Source: Thuidium tamariscinum
Taxonomy: Eukaryota > Streptophyta > Bryopsida > Hypnales > Thuidiaceae
Assembly: GCA_947034885.2 (NCBI GenBank)
Contig: OX344749.2
Location: 9,191,501-9,255,500 of the forward strand
Direction of reading: 5' to 3'
Length of the DNA stretch: 64,000 nucleotides
Below the pieces are notes generated by a model. It saw only the letters and a program-made list of their open reading frames with translations, made no database searches and was not told the DNA's origin. Each line of letters opens with the position of its first letter. Position 1 is the first letter of the stretch. This document shows, in pieces, positions 26,645 through 36,245 of the stretch. The translations under genes were made by a program, and so were the position numbers.

Positions 26645-27110
26645 TGAAAGCTAAAAGGAAGTTATTTATAACCAATACTTTGAAGATCCACAAGTTATAT
26701 CTACGGTGTCATAAGTATATAAGCTATAAGAATCCAAACCATTCTTTCCTTGCGAACATTATAAAAAATAAATAGAACAATTTGTATTGAACAATTTTAT
26801 AATGGGGAGGATTAACATCATCTAGAAAATTAGTGTCACCTTCAATTTTTTTTGGTGGAAATTTTGTAGAATATGATAATATTTCAAACCTAAAATAATT
26901 TGATTGTGGTCTATTAGTATTACATGTACTATTACAATAAATCATAGTTGTTACTTCATTAGCTTTTTTTGCCTCAATTTTATTTCTTTTTGCCTTCTAC
27001 TTTGTTTGACTATGCACTTTGATGTGCCAATATCAAATCCCTCCATGTGGCTCTTAAACTCACTTCTACTCCACACTCCCTCCTCTCATAACTTTGATTC
27101 CTCTACTTGA
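26645..27110 (+). repeat. Segmental duplication, uninterrupted copy
   Basis: This 470-bp stretch aligns by eye with 27130-27552 followed by 29309-29490. Shared landmarks include GGTGTC...ATACAAGCTA/ATATAAGCTA, ACATTAT..AAAATAAATAGAA, TTAGTRTYACATG, GTTACTTCATTAGCT and CTACTYTGTTTGACT. The copy is more AT-rich than its partner and many differences look like C-to-T or G-to-A, consistent with decay after cytosine methylation. Confidence 0.65.
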
Positions 27111-27825
27111 TTTGTTTAGGGTATTTAACATATTTACTATCAAGACTTTGAAAATTCATAGGTTATTCATATGGTGTCCAAAATATACAAGCTAAGAAAA
27201 TTTAGAATCATCTTTTTTTGCCAACATTATCCAAAATAAATAGAATAATTTAATAATAGGACTCATGTTATGATATTTAGGCAAATGATTCTAAATCTAT
27301 ACAAAATATATTAGAATACAATGGGTAAAAAATTGTATCACTTCCAAAAGAAATTATAGAAACTAAATTGATATGTCCTATAAGAGTGTATATAATGTAG
27401 GTGGGCAAAATTAGCATCACCAAATTATTTGTGTCACCTTTGATTTTTTCATTTTATTTTTTCTTTGTGGAAATTGATAAAAATAAAATAATTTTTAAAA
27501 TCTAAAATACTACAGAGTATGACTTTAGGTCAATTAGTGTCACATGCAATGCTAAGGTAGTCGGCTCTAAAATGGAATGGGCATTAAGAATGGACCCTAT
27601 AAAAGGCTGTAAAATGGACAATTGGTGGTTCTTAAATGAACCTCCACATTCATTGAATGAATCAAGAAAAGATGCACTGGGAATAGTGAGAGCCAATCAT
27701 GCTCTTTGTTTTTCCATCTTTCTTTAGAAATTGCAAGTGAACCATTCATGGAAGACCTAGAGACATAAAATAGGGAACTATGGCACATCTCCTTTGAAAA
27801 TTCATAACTAATTCAAAAATGCGTC

Positions 27826-28071
27826 AAAAATTATGAAACCACTTGTGTTAGATTCCTCTTCAATTTATCTTTCTCTGAAAAATGGACTAAGAATATTTCC
27901 ACTCAAGTAAATATATGAAAAAAGGGGACCAGCCCTTAGATGGACTAAAAATGGACTAAAAATTATGAAACCACTTGTGTTAGATTCCTCTTCAATTTAT
28001 CTTTCTCTGAAAAATGGACTAGAAATATTTCCATTCAAGTAAATACATGAAGAAAGGGGACCAGCCCTTAG
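27826..28071 (+). repeat. 132-bp tandem duplication inside the MITE
   Basis: Units start at 27826 and 27958, period 132 bp, and are nearly identical (AAAAATTATGAAACCACTTG through GGGGACCAGCCCTTAG). The second unit is cut at its TTA by the foldback element. The first unit shows the uninterrupted sequence CCCTTAGATGGAC at the same place. Confidence 0.85.
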
Positions 28072-28300
28072 GGCTGTTTCCCATGGAGGGCTGGAGGTCC
28101 AGGCCCTGGACCCCCCCTCCTTTGTCCCATTATAAAAATGGGGGGGTCCAGTGGGGGGTCCAGGCCCTCCAGGTCTGTTTTTTAAAAAAAAAACAGACCT
28201 GGAGGGCCTGGACCCCCCACTGGACCCCCCCATTTTTATAATGGGACAAAGGAGGGGGGGTCCAGGGCCTGGACCTCCAGCCCTCCATGGGAAACGCCTC
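28071..28300. mobile_element. Perfect foldback MITE, Tourist/Harbinger-like
   Basis: From 28076 to 28295 the sequence is a perfect inverted repeat: two 108-bp arms around a 4-nt A loop centred at 28185.5. I checked the homopolymer runs in both arms and they match (7 C / 7 G and 7 G / 7 C). The outer ends read GGGCTGTTTCCC and, reverse-complemented, GAGGCGTTTCCC. They are bracketed by TTA at 28068-28070 and 28301-28303, the target duplication of PIF/Harbinger MITEs. It is strikingly GC-rich in an AT-rich setting. A transcript would fold into a long hairpin. Confidence 0.85.
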
Positions 28301-28333
28301 TTAGATGCTCCATTACAGAGCCGACTACCTTAA

Positions 28334-29304
28334 CCCTAGACCGCCCAAGTGGACGAAATATGTCCACACATACTGGCAGTCAACTTTCAAGTGCCATAAC
28401 TTTTGCATCCAATGTTTGAATTCAATAAAAATTGTTGGGAAAGTTGTGCATACTAGTCTAGTTGTTATGGTAAACATTTCAGATCAATACAAGACGTATT
28501 GAGTTTGTGAGAGCCATTCAAAGTTCACAGGTTCCATTTGAGCTCAGCACACTGTGTTGTAATGGCTGCAACTTTGGGGGCTTGTATCTTTTTCATAAAA
28601 TGTTAGTTTTCAATAATATTTGTTGGGTTTTTTTCCCCTTAAGGTATAGTTATTGTGGTAAAATTTACATGCCAATCCAAGTTGTTTTGAATGCTTGGGA
28701 GCAATTCGAAGTTCAAAATCCAGACTTTTTTGCAATTTAGAGAACTTTGGCGGCTCATAACTTCTACATACATGATTCTTTTTCAAAATTTCTTGTTGGA
28801 GAAGTTTTGCATACTTGTCTAGTTCTTGTGCTTGAAATTTCATGTCAATCCAAGAGGTTTTGAGTGACTGAGAAGCATTTTAGTAGAAGGAGGTTCAGTC
28901 ATAGATGTGATTTTTTGCTACTTTCTTCACTGTTTTTTAACATTTCAAATTCATTTTGCAAACACATTGATTCATTTGTATGATATTTTTTCTCACCAAA
29001 GTTTTTATCTTCTAGTTTTGAATCACTTTGTAACTTAAAGTTATTTCATTTGAGTAGATTTAGAAATCAAATTTCACCTCCAAATGTGTTTTTAAGAAAA
29101 TTTCCGCACCTTTTATTAACACTAAAACATTATAATCTTTCAATCTATATGGTCAAACGACCCCAAATTTGTTCCACACCATCTACAACATGCACACTAC
29201 AATTTTGTATAGTTAAGATCTTCATAACATACTCTAATTTTGAATCTTCAGACTTGCAAAGGCAAGCAGTTTTTAAGCCTGGTTGGACCTTGGGCGGTCT
29301 AGGG
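28334..29304. mobile_element. piggyBac-like TTAA-flanked element
   Basis: A 971-bp element with perfect inverted ends CCCTAGACCGCCCAAG, directly flanked by TTAA at 28330-28333 and 29305-29308. TTAA target plus CCCTAG termini is the piggyBac signature. It contains no transposase-size ORF. Its left TTAA overlaps the right border (T plus TA) of the AGGTA element at 27555-28330. Confidence 0.75.
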
Positions 29305-29490
29305 TTAAGACAAATCACAGTAGTAGTTACTAACTTCATTAGCTATTTTCGACTAATTTTTTTCCCCTTCTACTCTGTTTGACTTTGTACTTCCACGTGT
29401 CAACGGGTATACTCTCCACTTGGCGACGGACCCACTTCCAGTAATCCAGTCCACATTCCCTCCCTGGATTCCCCCACCTGATGTAAGTTG

Positions 29491-31400
29491 CCGGTAAACA
29501 TCATTATCAGAGACAACCCCAGCCTACCATTTCGCAAACATGTGCTGAATCGTCATCTGGTTTTCTGCCACGGAGGCTCCCCGTCACCCCTCGAAGGAAT
29601 CCAGGTGTACCCATCCAGCGCCTTCGGAAGACATGAAATTCTACACCTCCATCCCAGACCAGTATTTGGCTCAGTCGTGGGTCCTCGAGCCCCCAGATTT
29701 CCGGGCCTACGTTGGGAATCTCCTCATCTGCTTGACGCTTTCTCTTTGACACGGCACTCCCGAAGCATCTGCTGTGAAAGGCACCTGGCTGAGGCCCCAG
29801 GGAGCTCGATTGCCTCGACAGTTGCGAGAGGCGGGGGTGTGCTGTGCATTTGCCAGTGGCTGCACACACAGACATGGATATGATATACACCAGGTATTCA
29901 GGTAAATTCAACTAAGCTTGGAGTTGGTCCATTCCAGACATCCGGAAAGGGCTTCTTTGCGTGCAGCCCCACCCGAATGTTGCTTTGGAAGCAGTTGCCG
30001 ATTTTAGTGGGGTTGTTTTTTAGGGTTTAGGGTTTGTAGATGGGAGACTGGAAAGTATGGGTCCCGGGATTGGGGGTTGTGTGGAAAGGAGGTATTAGCG
30101 TACTGAGGATTTGGGTGGGGTGGCAGGGTTGGAGGTGGTGCACATGGGTTTTCTTTTTTTCCTTTTTTATGGGAAGAGTTTGCTTGTGCATGTGGTTTGG
30201 GATTGCTTGTTTTGTAAGGTATGGTGTGGTCTGTGTTGCACTTGGGCCAGCGTGCACGCCGAACGTGAGACTGGAGCTTTTTGTACAGCACTGGTTCCAA
30301 GAAGACGAGCTGGTTCTGAAAGACACGTCTCCTCTGCAACTTACTTCCCACCTCGAATCCGTTGTTAAGGTCCATAAGAATTATTTTAGAGCGAAGTCAG
30401 AGCAAGTCAAGCAAGTCAGAGCAAGTCAAGCAAAATGGAGGCTTTGGCATACTCTCACATGAGTGGGGAATAGCTACTGGGTTTGAGGAGGTCTCACGTG
30501 TTCAAATGGAGCTCAACTTTGCTGTGAAAAATGGAATGGATTCTGCGGCAAATGCCGGGGATTTCCTATTTGCAAGCCATTTCCGAGTGCTCAATTAGGG
30601 GTTTCAGGGTATGTTTTGTTTAGCCCTAATTTCATAGCATTTGATAGACAGGATTGTTTTAATCTGGTGATTGGGATTGTCAATCTGTGACCTCACTGAT
30701 CCACAATCGTCACACAGAAATCGTACTTAATTGCTAGCTTAATTTGCAGTAGGATGTGATAAACTCAATTCCTCACTGGATCTGTCTGTATTTGGTACTG
30801 TATGCAATGGAATCTCGTGCATGTGGATTCCCATTGCTGTGCAGTGAACTGGAGACTGTAATACTGTATTGACTCGTGCATTAACCAGATGCCATGCCGA
30901 GGAGCTTCATTCAAGACTGCACACCTCCAGATTAATCACCTTTATGTCAATCGACGAAACAAAGTCATCCTTGACGTGCACCCAAACTACGAAGGACGTC
31001 TTCTTCGAGGTCTTTTTCCTGAATGGAACCAATCCAAAAGTTGGAAACAAAGGAAGGACTGAAAATTATAAACCGAGTGAATCCATTGATTCTGTTGTTA
31101 AAAAAGGAAAATCAGATGAATTCAAATTCGAAGTCACTTGAATCAGTAAAGAACATTGCATGTGGTAGTCAAAAATTAAATATAATTGGGCAGAAAATTG
31201 GTCTTAACATGACCAAAACCAAAACTGCTGAAAAACCTGAGAACAAGTTTTTGGATTCTCTGGCGACTGATAGTTGTATTGCACCAAAATTGATTACATG
31301 TGTACACTCTGCCCTCTCATTGACACGAGCTCTGAGTCACAGTAAATCAATGCAGTTAGCAGCTGTAGTCTGAACTCCATAGCCTCATCATGTTTTCTTT
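29491..31400. other. GC-richer stretch with unassigned coding-like segments
   Basis: Composition is less AT-rich than the surroundings and several short frames look protein-like, but none shows a domain I recognise. One + strand frame from the ATG at 29633 reads MKFYTSIPDQYLAQSW and stays open for about 38 codons; others lie at 30040-30462, 30869-31141 and 31023-31373. A TTTAGGGTTTAGGG telobox-like motif is at 30018-30035. This could be an eroded or multi-exon gene, or non-coding RNA. I do not assign an exon model. Confidence 0.3.
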
Positions 31401-33559
31401 ACTACTTTCGAGCGGCTCATAGTGGCCCTCTCCATTGTTCAATTCTTTTTGTTCTTTTCGACTCAACACGAGTAATGCTCTTCATTGATTCTGGTGATAT
31501 AAAATTTCACTCCGTCGGTATTATATTTCTCACAAATAATCAATCGCTTAAAAAACTTGAGGTTCTGTCCTTCAGCATCATTCACCTGCGAATCTTCCAA
31601 CTTCTAGGTTTAGTGGAGTCGTTATAAACCAAGTGGTTTGGAATTGCGTCTATCAATTGTGCAAGGACGCCGTGAGTCAAAAGATACAAAGGTCGCACGT
31701 TTATGATGACAGAGACTTGCAAGCATGCAGGACCACAAAATGGCTTAGGCACCTCCAACTGCTAAGGTTATGGAAAGATGGGAACTCAGAAATGTAATAT
31801 TTGTTTTTCAAGTGAACGTCTGCTTCTTGACTTTCTATATTCATGCTAGACACAAGATTCATGGTTTGTTCGATTTCAAAGCTGGTCCAGTGTGCCTTTC
31901 ATGATAGTTTGCGAGCACCTAACTCTCCTCATCCAATTCTCGATAGTGCCATGAGCAGTAAAATATTATAGTCAAGCATCATTCATCATCAACTTGTGCT
32001 CACTGGAAGGAGAGTGAAGGACTCACTGCAAGTGATGAGAAAAATTCACCTGACAATAAAGAGAGATCGATGATGCCGTTATCACCACCAGAAACTTATG
32101 ACTCTGTACTTGTAACGTCTTTGCGTATCACCTGTCCGTCTACTTTGGAAGGACCGAGATGCCACCGCGGGCCATACTGAAGGACTATTCCTCTGATTGT
32201 TTGTTCACCAAATGTTGAGAAATGCGAACCACCGGTTGTTCTACGCATTTGGTGAAATTAGACTGTCAAGCAAGTGAAAACAGTCATCTCAAACCTTTCT
32301 TCGAGATAAATTTTGAATGTTTGATTTTGAGAAAATCATAACATTCTTTATTGGCTCTCTGCTGCACCCACGGATCCGAATCCATCTTGCTGATTCGGGT
32401 TCTATCAAGTGTTCAGCTAAAATTTGTATGAATTGCTATCCTAAATTTCATTGAAAAGGGTGCAAGAGCTAATTGGAGCGACATGTGGGAGTAGAAGAAT
32501 GCTTAATACGGAGTAATATTCAAGTTAAAAAGACAGCCAATCTTGGACTAGTAAGAATTGTTTTTTTCTTAATCTTCAAGGATGCATGATTGCAAGGATT
32601 GCATAACCGGGTTTTGAGCAAGCGCAATTATAAACTTGAAATGCCACGTATGAGAACGAGAAGTTTGTATTCTGAAATCCTAAATAAATGTTATTGACTA
32701 GGAGACATGAAATTGGAGTCTCGTGAAGATATCCAGATAATCGCGGAGCCACAGGAGTATCTCCCGTGTGGTGAAGACTATACTTTCACGTAACTTTGTA
32801 ACCAGACATAACAATAAGCTCAATGCTTGGATCCTGTTCAATCAGTTCAATCATGATGATCAAGGGACTCAAAAGTAAGACACAATTACACTCAAACAAT
32901 CTTATGGTAAGGAAATAACTTGCCTCTCCTTATCCAACGACCTGCTGCAAATGGGCTCCATTGCAAGCACTCTCAACCTGACTTATATATGGTCTCTATG
33001 ACCTTGACACCCGTCACTGAAGATGATTAATGCCAGAGCTAAAATGTTAAGAAATTCCCGGATCGAAACTCAGCCACATAGATTCAGGGTCTTTCATTGA
33101 AATTCGAAGCTCTAGATTGAATCTTGCATCAAACTCCGATCCAGTTCTGTTCAGTTTCTCTGTAATTATAAAACCAAAGACACTCGTACCTGTTGCATAT
33201 CCCCTCTAGCTCGTTTGCAAGAGAAAACATCTTTGCAAGGATACATATTCAGGAATGGTTTGACAGTAGAACTACCGATGAGTTTGGGCAATGGCATGAT
33301 TGGAGAGGTCACATTGCGATTCTAACATGTAATTAGGGTGGATGCGACGAAACCACCCCGTTTAAATTCGATTTTCTAATACCGGTGCAAGAATTACATA
33401 TTGGAATTTTCATTGTAACAATGGGGACATCTCAAGGTGGGAACACTTTCAGAGCAACCCCACATTCTAACTTCAAAATTTACATGAAAGGAAGTGTGTG
33501 AAGTGCGACTTCAACTAATCTTTCTAGAAAAATTCGGCGGAGAATTATTTTGAGTCGTG

Positions 33560-33575
33560 CCCCCCCCCCCCCCCC
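33560..33575 (+). repeat. C16 homopolymer
   Basis: Sixteen consecutive C residues on the + strand. The length is liable to sequencing or assembly error. Confidence 0.85.
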
Positions 33576-33707
33576 TCCCTCATGATAATCCATTTCAGTG
33601 CTGACTGTAGAATAACGGCTTACCGTCACCGCACCTCTGATTTGACATTGAAGATTGCAATGACTGATTTGAAGTTCACTACCAAGGCTTTAACTCTAAA
33701 ACTTTAA

Positions 33708-33729
33708 CCCCTAAAACCCTAAACCCTAA
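33708..33729 (-). promoter_or_regulatory. Telobox-like AAACCCTA cluster
   Basis: Three CCCTAA-type units (CCCCTAAAACCCTAAACCCT) lie directly 3' of the minus-strand kelch gene stop. Plant teloboxes are usually promoter elements, so here it may be a 3' UTR element or serve an unannotated transcript. Related motifs occur at 20026-20037 and 30018-30035. Confidence 0.35.
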
Positions 33730-33742
33730 TTCCGCATAGCAC

Positions 33743-35305
33743 TCACGGCATTGACGTTACTGGTTTCTCTGACCAATGCACAGGATTGAACACGACGGGG
33801 TTCAATCGATCGAGGCAAGCGCATTCTCGCCGCATGTCTCGCAAGACCCGCCTCGGCGCCGCGAAGTACGGCGTCCACTCTGCTCTCGCAAGCCGATACT
33901 TCGCCATCTTCCCACTCTCAACCGGGCGCCGTGAGAAGTTCCACGTGTCCTTCACAACATCATACATACAAACCTCCGGCATCGTCTCATTGTACGCCGG
34001 CACAAACGCCAGGTAATTCCTTCCCGCGGAGCAATCCCACGCCTTGTGCGACTCGATCCTCCCAAATATGACATAAAAATACTCGTGCGGCAATTGCGTC
34101 ACGTACTTGAATCTCCCCGTGGGCAATTTGCTGTAGATTTCAAGCTCCCAGACTTGAATCATGTTGGGCTTCTCCAGCGGCCGAGTGGCGATGTAAATCG
34201 CGCCATTCTGGCACTGCATCACTCGCGGCGCTTGACAATCCAATGGGTTCATGTAATTTGTGCCTTCATGGAGGTCCGGGATAGTGAAGCTGATCTTGTT
34301 CCATCGCGACAAGGAAATTTCAAAGTAGAAAATCTTGTTGCACCATGTGCTCTCCGCTTTGCCGCCTTTGCGACGAATGGATTGATCGGTTCGCTCTTGG
34401 CCGCCAAAGTAGAGCCCGTCGCCGACTATGGCGATGTCGGTGTGTCCATGGGGAGGGAGGCGTGCGTCTCGAATGCTGGAGCAGGAAACCCAAGCATCCA
34501 CGCGAGAATCGTACGTGAAGAGCGTGACTTCCGAGGTGTTTGCTTCCATTGTACCGGACTCAACAACCTCCGACCCGAGGACGTAGAGCTTGTAGTTAGG
34601 GTGGCGCCGGTTTGGACGCAGCAGCCGCCAGTCACCGACTTCGGCTGGCTCGTCTGTGAGCACCATTTTGGCGGTCTTGTTGTGCATTTTGAAGTGGCCA
34701 AGCGGGGGAAACAGGTGGTAGTCGCGTTGCAGGGGATTGCAAGCCACGAGTATTGATTGCTCGGGAAACTCTTCGTATGTTGGCTTGCTCTCTGCTTCAC
34801 CTTCTGCTGCTGGTGATGACGGAGGTGCAGCGGGATCTGGTTCCGGTGGCGGGATTTCTTTAATGTCAGGGTTTCGGCACTTCGGTCGAATGCCGCCATT
34901 GACGATCAAGAGGCCTACAGCGCCGGCAATGACGTCGTCCACTCCTGATGGGAGAAAATCCAGGGCGGGCATGTTCATCCACTCGCGAGGCGCTATGGAA
35001 ATGATGGGCGCTGATTGCAGGATGCGATTGGAGTTGAAGACGACGACCTTGCAATTGTTACCGCGGTTGACGATGAGGGGGAAGTACGTGCAGTAGAGTC
35101 GCAGATGCTCGCTCCCGGGGAGGTACATTCCGGGATTCCAATCCATGATGTCGTGTTGTGCTCGGCCTCGCCATTGCTCCCATCCGGCCCGCAAGGATGA
35201 GGGACTGTCTAAACACGATTGAAAGACCTCGGCCTTGTCTTCAGAGGTTTGCCCGTCCCAGTGGAACGTCGGCCCCAAGATCTCAACGCTTCTGTTGTGG
35301 CTCAT
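33743..35305 (-). CDS. Kelch-like protein without F-box, single exon
   Basis: An intact 520-aa frame with clear coding character in AT-rich surroundings. Kelch/propeller-like blocks recur in the C-terminal two thirds: YKLYVLGSEVVE, LFTYDSRVDAWVSCSS, DIAIVGDGLYFGGQE, KIFYFEISLSRWNKIS, EVCMYDVVKDTWNFSR. This pattern is close in style to the F-box/kelch protein at 16889-18789. No F-box is visible in the N-terminus, which instead has a W-rich segment. A Pro/Glu/Ala-rich linker lies around residues 148-183. It may act as a ubiquitin-ligase adaptor relative, but without an F-box that is uncertain. The 236-aa frame on the opposite strand (34046-34756) is a shadow. Part of its 5' end is duplicated upstream. 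Confidence 0.75.
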   Translation of the reverse strand: MSHNRSVEILGPTFHWDGQTSEDKAEVFQSCLDSPSSLRAGWEQWRGRAQHDIMDWNPGMYLPGSEHLRLYCTYFPLIVNRGNNCKVVVFNSNRILQSAPIISIAPREWMNMPALDFLPSGVDDVIAGAVGLLIVNGGIRPKCRNPDIKEIPPPEPDPAAPPSSPAAEGEAESKPTYEEFPEQSILVACNPLQRDYHLFPPLGHFKMHNKTAKMVLTDEPAEVGDWRLLRPNRRHPNYKLYVLGSEVVESGTMEANTSEVTLFTYDSRVDAWVSCSSIRDARLPPHGHTDIAIVGDGLYFGGQERTDQSIRRKGGKAESTWCNKIFYFEISLSRWNKISFTIPDLHEGTNYMNPLDCQAPRVMQCQNGAIYIATRPLEKPNMIQVWELEIYSKLPTGRFKYVTQLPHEYFYVIFGRIESHKAWDCSAGRNYLAFVPAYNETMPEVCMYDVVKDTWNFSRRPVESGKMAKYRLARAEWTPYFAAPRRVLRDMRRECACLDRLNPVVFNPVHWSEKPVTSMP

Positions 35306-35800
35306 GGCAATGATGTAAATTGCTCAATGGAACGTCCAAATCCTAGCTCCAATTCCTAGCAACAGGACAGAAAATCCTCTTCGTTGCCCTTGGAAAATCT
35401 GCTTGCACATTCTAGTACGTGATTCGAATGTAATGTCGTACACTGTTCGCTTACATTCTAGGCGATTGAATTGTTTCTCCAGATCCTTGCTTGGATTACC
35501 CAAAATTCCCTTCCCATCTCCAGCGAATTTTTTCTGTGATTGCAGCGCAAGCCTTCCACTGGAATCCGTGTCCTAAGATTGTACATACTTCTAGTGTGGC
35601 TCACTGCAATGATCAGGTACTTCTATTCCACCTTTGCTTCCAAATTCTAGAAACAGAATACGAACCCTTTTGCAGACAGCCGCGAAACAAGCCTTATTGC
35701 CGCAGAGATTGAGGTCCACATTCATGATTTTGGACTTGATTCGAATGGCATTCAGTGATCTGTTCTTAGTTCTTACATTCTAGGTGATTGAAGCGCATCC
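35255..35800 (+). repeat. Duplicated 5' end of the kelch-like gene
   Basis: About 230 bp covering the first codons and 5' flank of the minus-strand kelch gene (about 35255-35480) recurs in diverged form at about 35555-35800. Paired landmarks are GTGGCTCATGGCAATGAT (35297) with GTGGCTCACTGCAATGAT (35596), and TTACATTCTAGGCGATTGAA (35451) with TTACATTCTAGGTGATTGAA (35773). In the outer copy the start codon is lost (CAT to CAC on the + strand). Confidence 0.65.
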
Positions 35801-36245
35801 TCGGCCTCTTGTTAAAAGAAACGCAGTTTCAGTCTCCACAAAATTGTTCTATGTAATGTCATCCATAACTTAATGTACCACCAAAACACCATGCCCATCA
35901 GGGTTTGTATTTCATCAATTTAGGGGAGTACAAAAAGATGATGGAGGGATCAGATAGATAGATATAAACTCCGATCCACTTGTTAAAAAGCAATCCGGCG
36001 TGAATAAAGTGTCTGTTCGTCATGACAATGAGCCAATGTCCACAGGATCAAGGGCTATTGATGCAAAACTACTCTTTCCTTTCGAAAATAGACACTAAAG
36101 TAATAAGTAACTAGTATAAAGAATCCAAGCTTTAATTTTGTTTTGTTAGATTTAATTAGGTTAATTAGATTAATTTAACTCCATTTTAGTTATTAGTTTA
36201 TTAGTGTTAAGTGAGTATGCAATGTAATGTGCATTGTTGGGTTTC
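35801..36245. other. Spacer between kelch gene and retroelement
   Basis: AT-rich DNA holding the presumed 3' tail of the minus-strand retroelement from 36245 downward. I see no clear poly-A tail or target duplication, so the 3' boundary is not fixed. Confidence 0.35.

Larger units (their letters stand above)
27555..28330. mobile_element. AGGTA-end MITE, copy 3, with nested insertion
   Basis: The left end is AGGTAGTCGGCTCTAAAATGG after TA (27553-27554). The reverse complement of the right end is AGGTAGTCGGCTCTGTAATGG, followed by TA (28331-28332). The termini are a near-perfect 18-20 bp inverted repeat. At 776 bp it is longer than its relatives because it holds an internal 132-bp tandem duplication and the 230-bp foldback element at 28071-28300. 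Confidence 0.8.
27130..29490 (+). repeat. Segmental duplication, copy split by MITEs
   Basis: This is the partner of 26645-27110. Homology runs to about 27552, is broken by 1.75 kb of inserted elements (27555-29304), and resumes at 29309 (ACAAATCACAGTAGTAGTTAC) until about 29490. The uninterrupted copy serves as a natural empty site showing that the intervening DNA was inserted later. Confidence 0.6.
31401..33742. other. Gene-free stretch downstream of the kelch-like gene
   Basis: No supportable ORF or repeat apart from the C homopolymer at 33560-33575 and a telomere-like motif at 33708-33729. Moderately AT-rich, apparently unique sequence. Confidence 0.4.

Noticed and set aside
27997-28333. 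ORFs rich in Gly and Pro on both strands
   Set aside because: They are translations of the GC-rich palindromic MITE; the two strands give mirror-image peptides.
30018-30035. Interstitial telomere
   Set aside because: Only about two TTTAGGG units; more consistent with a telobox promoter motif than telomeric DNA.
34046-34756. 236-aa ORF on the + strand
   Set aside because: It lies antisense within the kelch-like gene, and the minus-strand frame has clear kelch-type repeats while this one has no motif.
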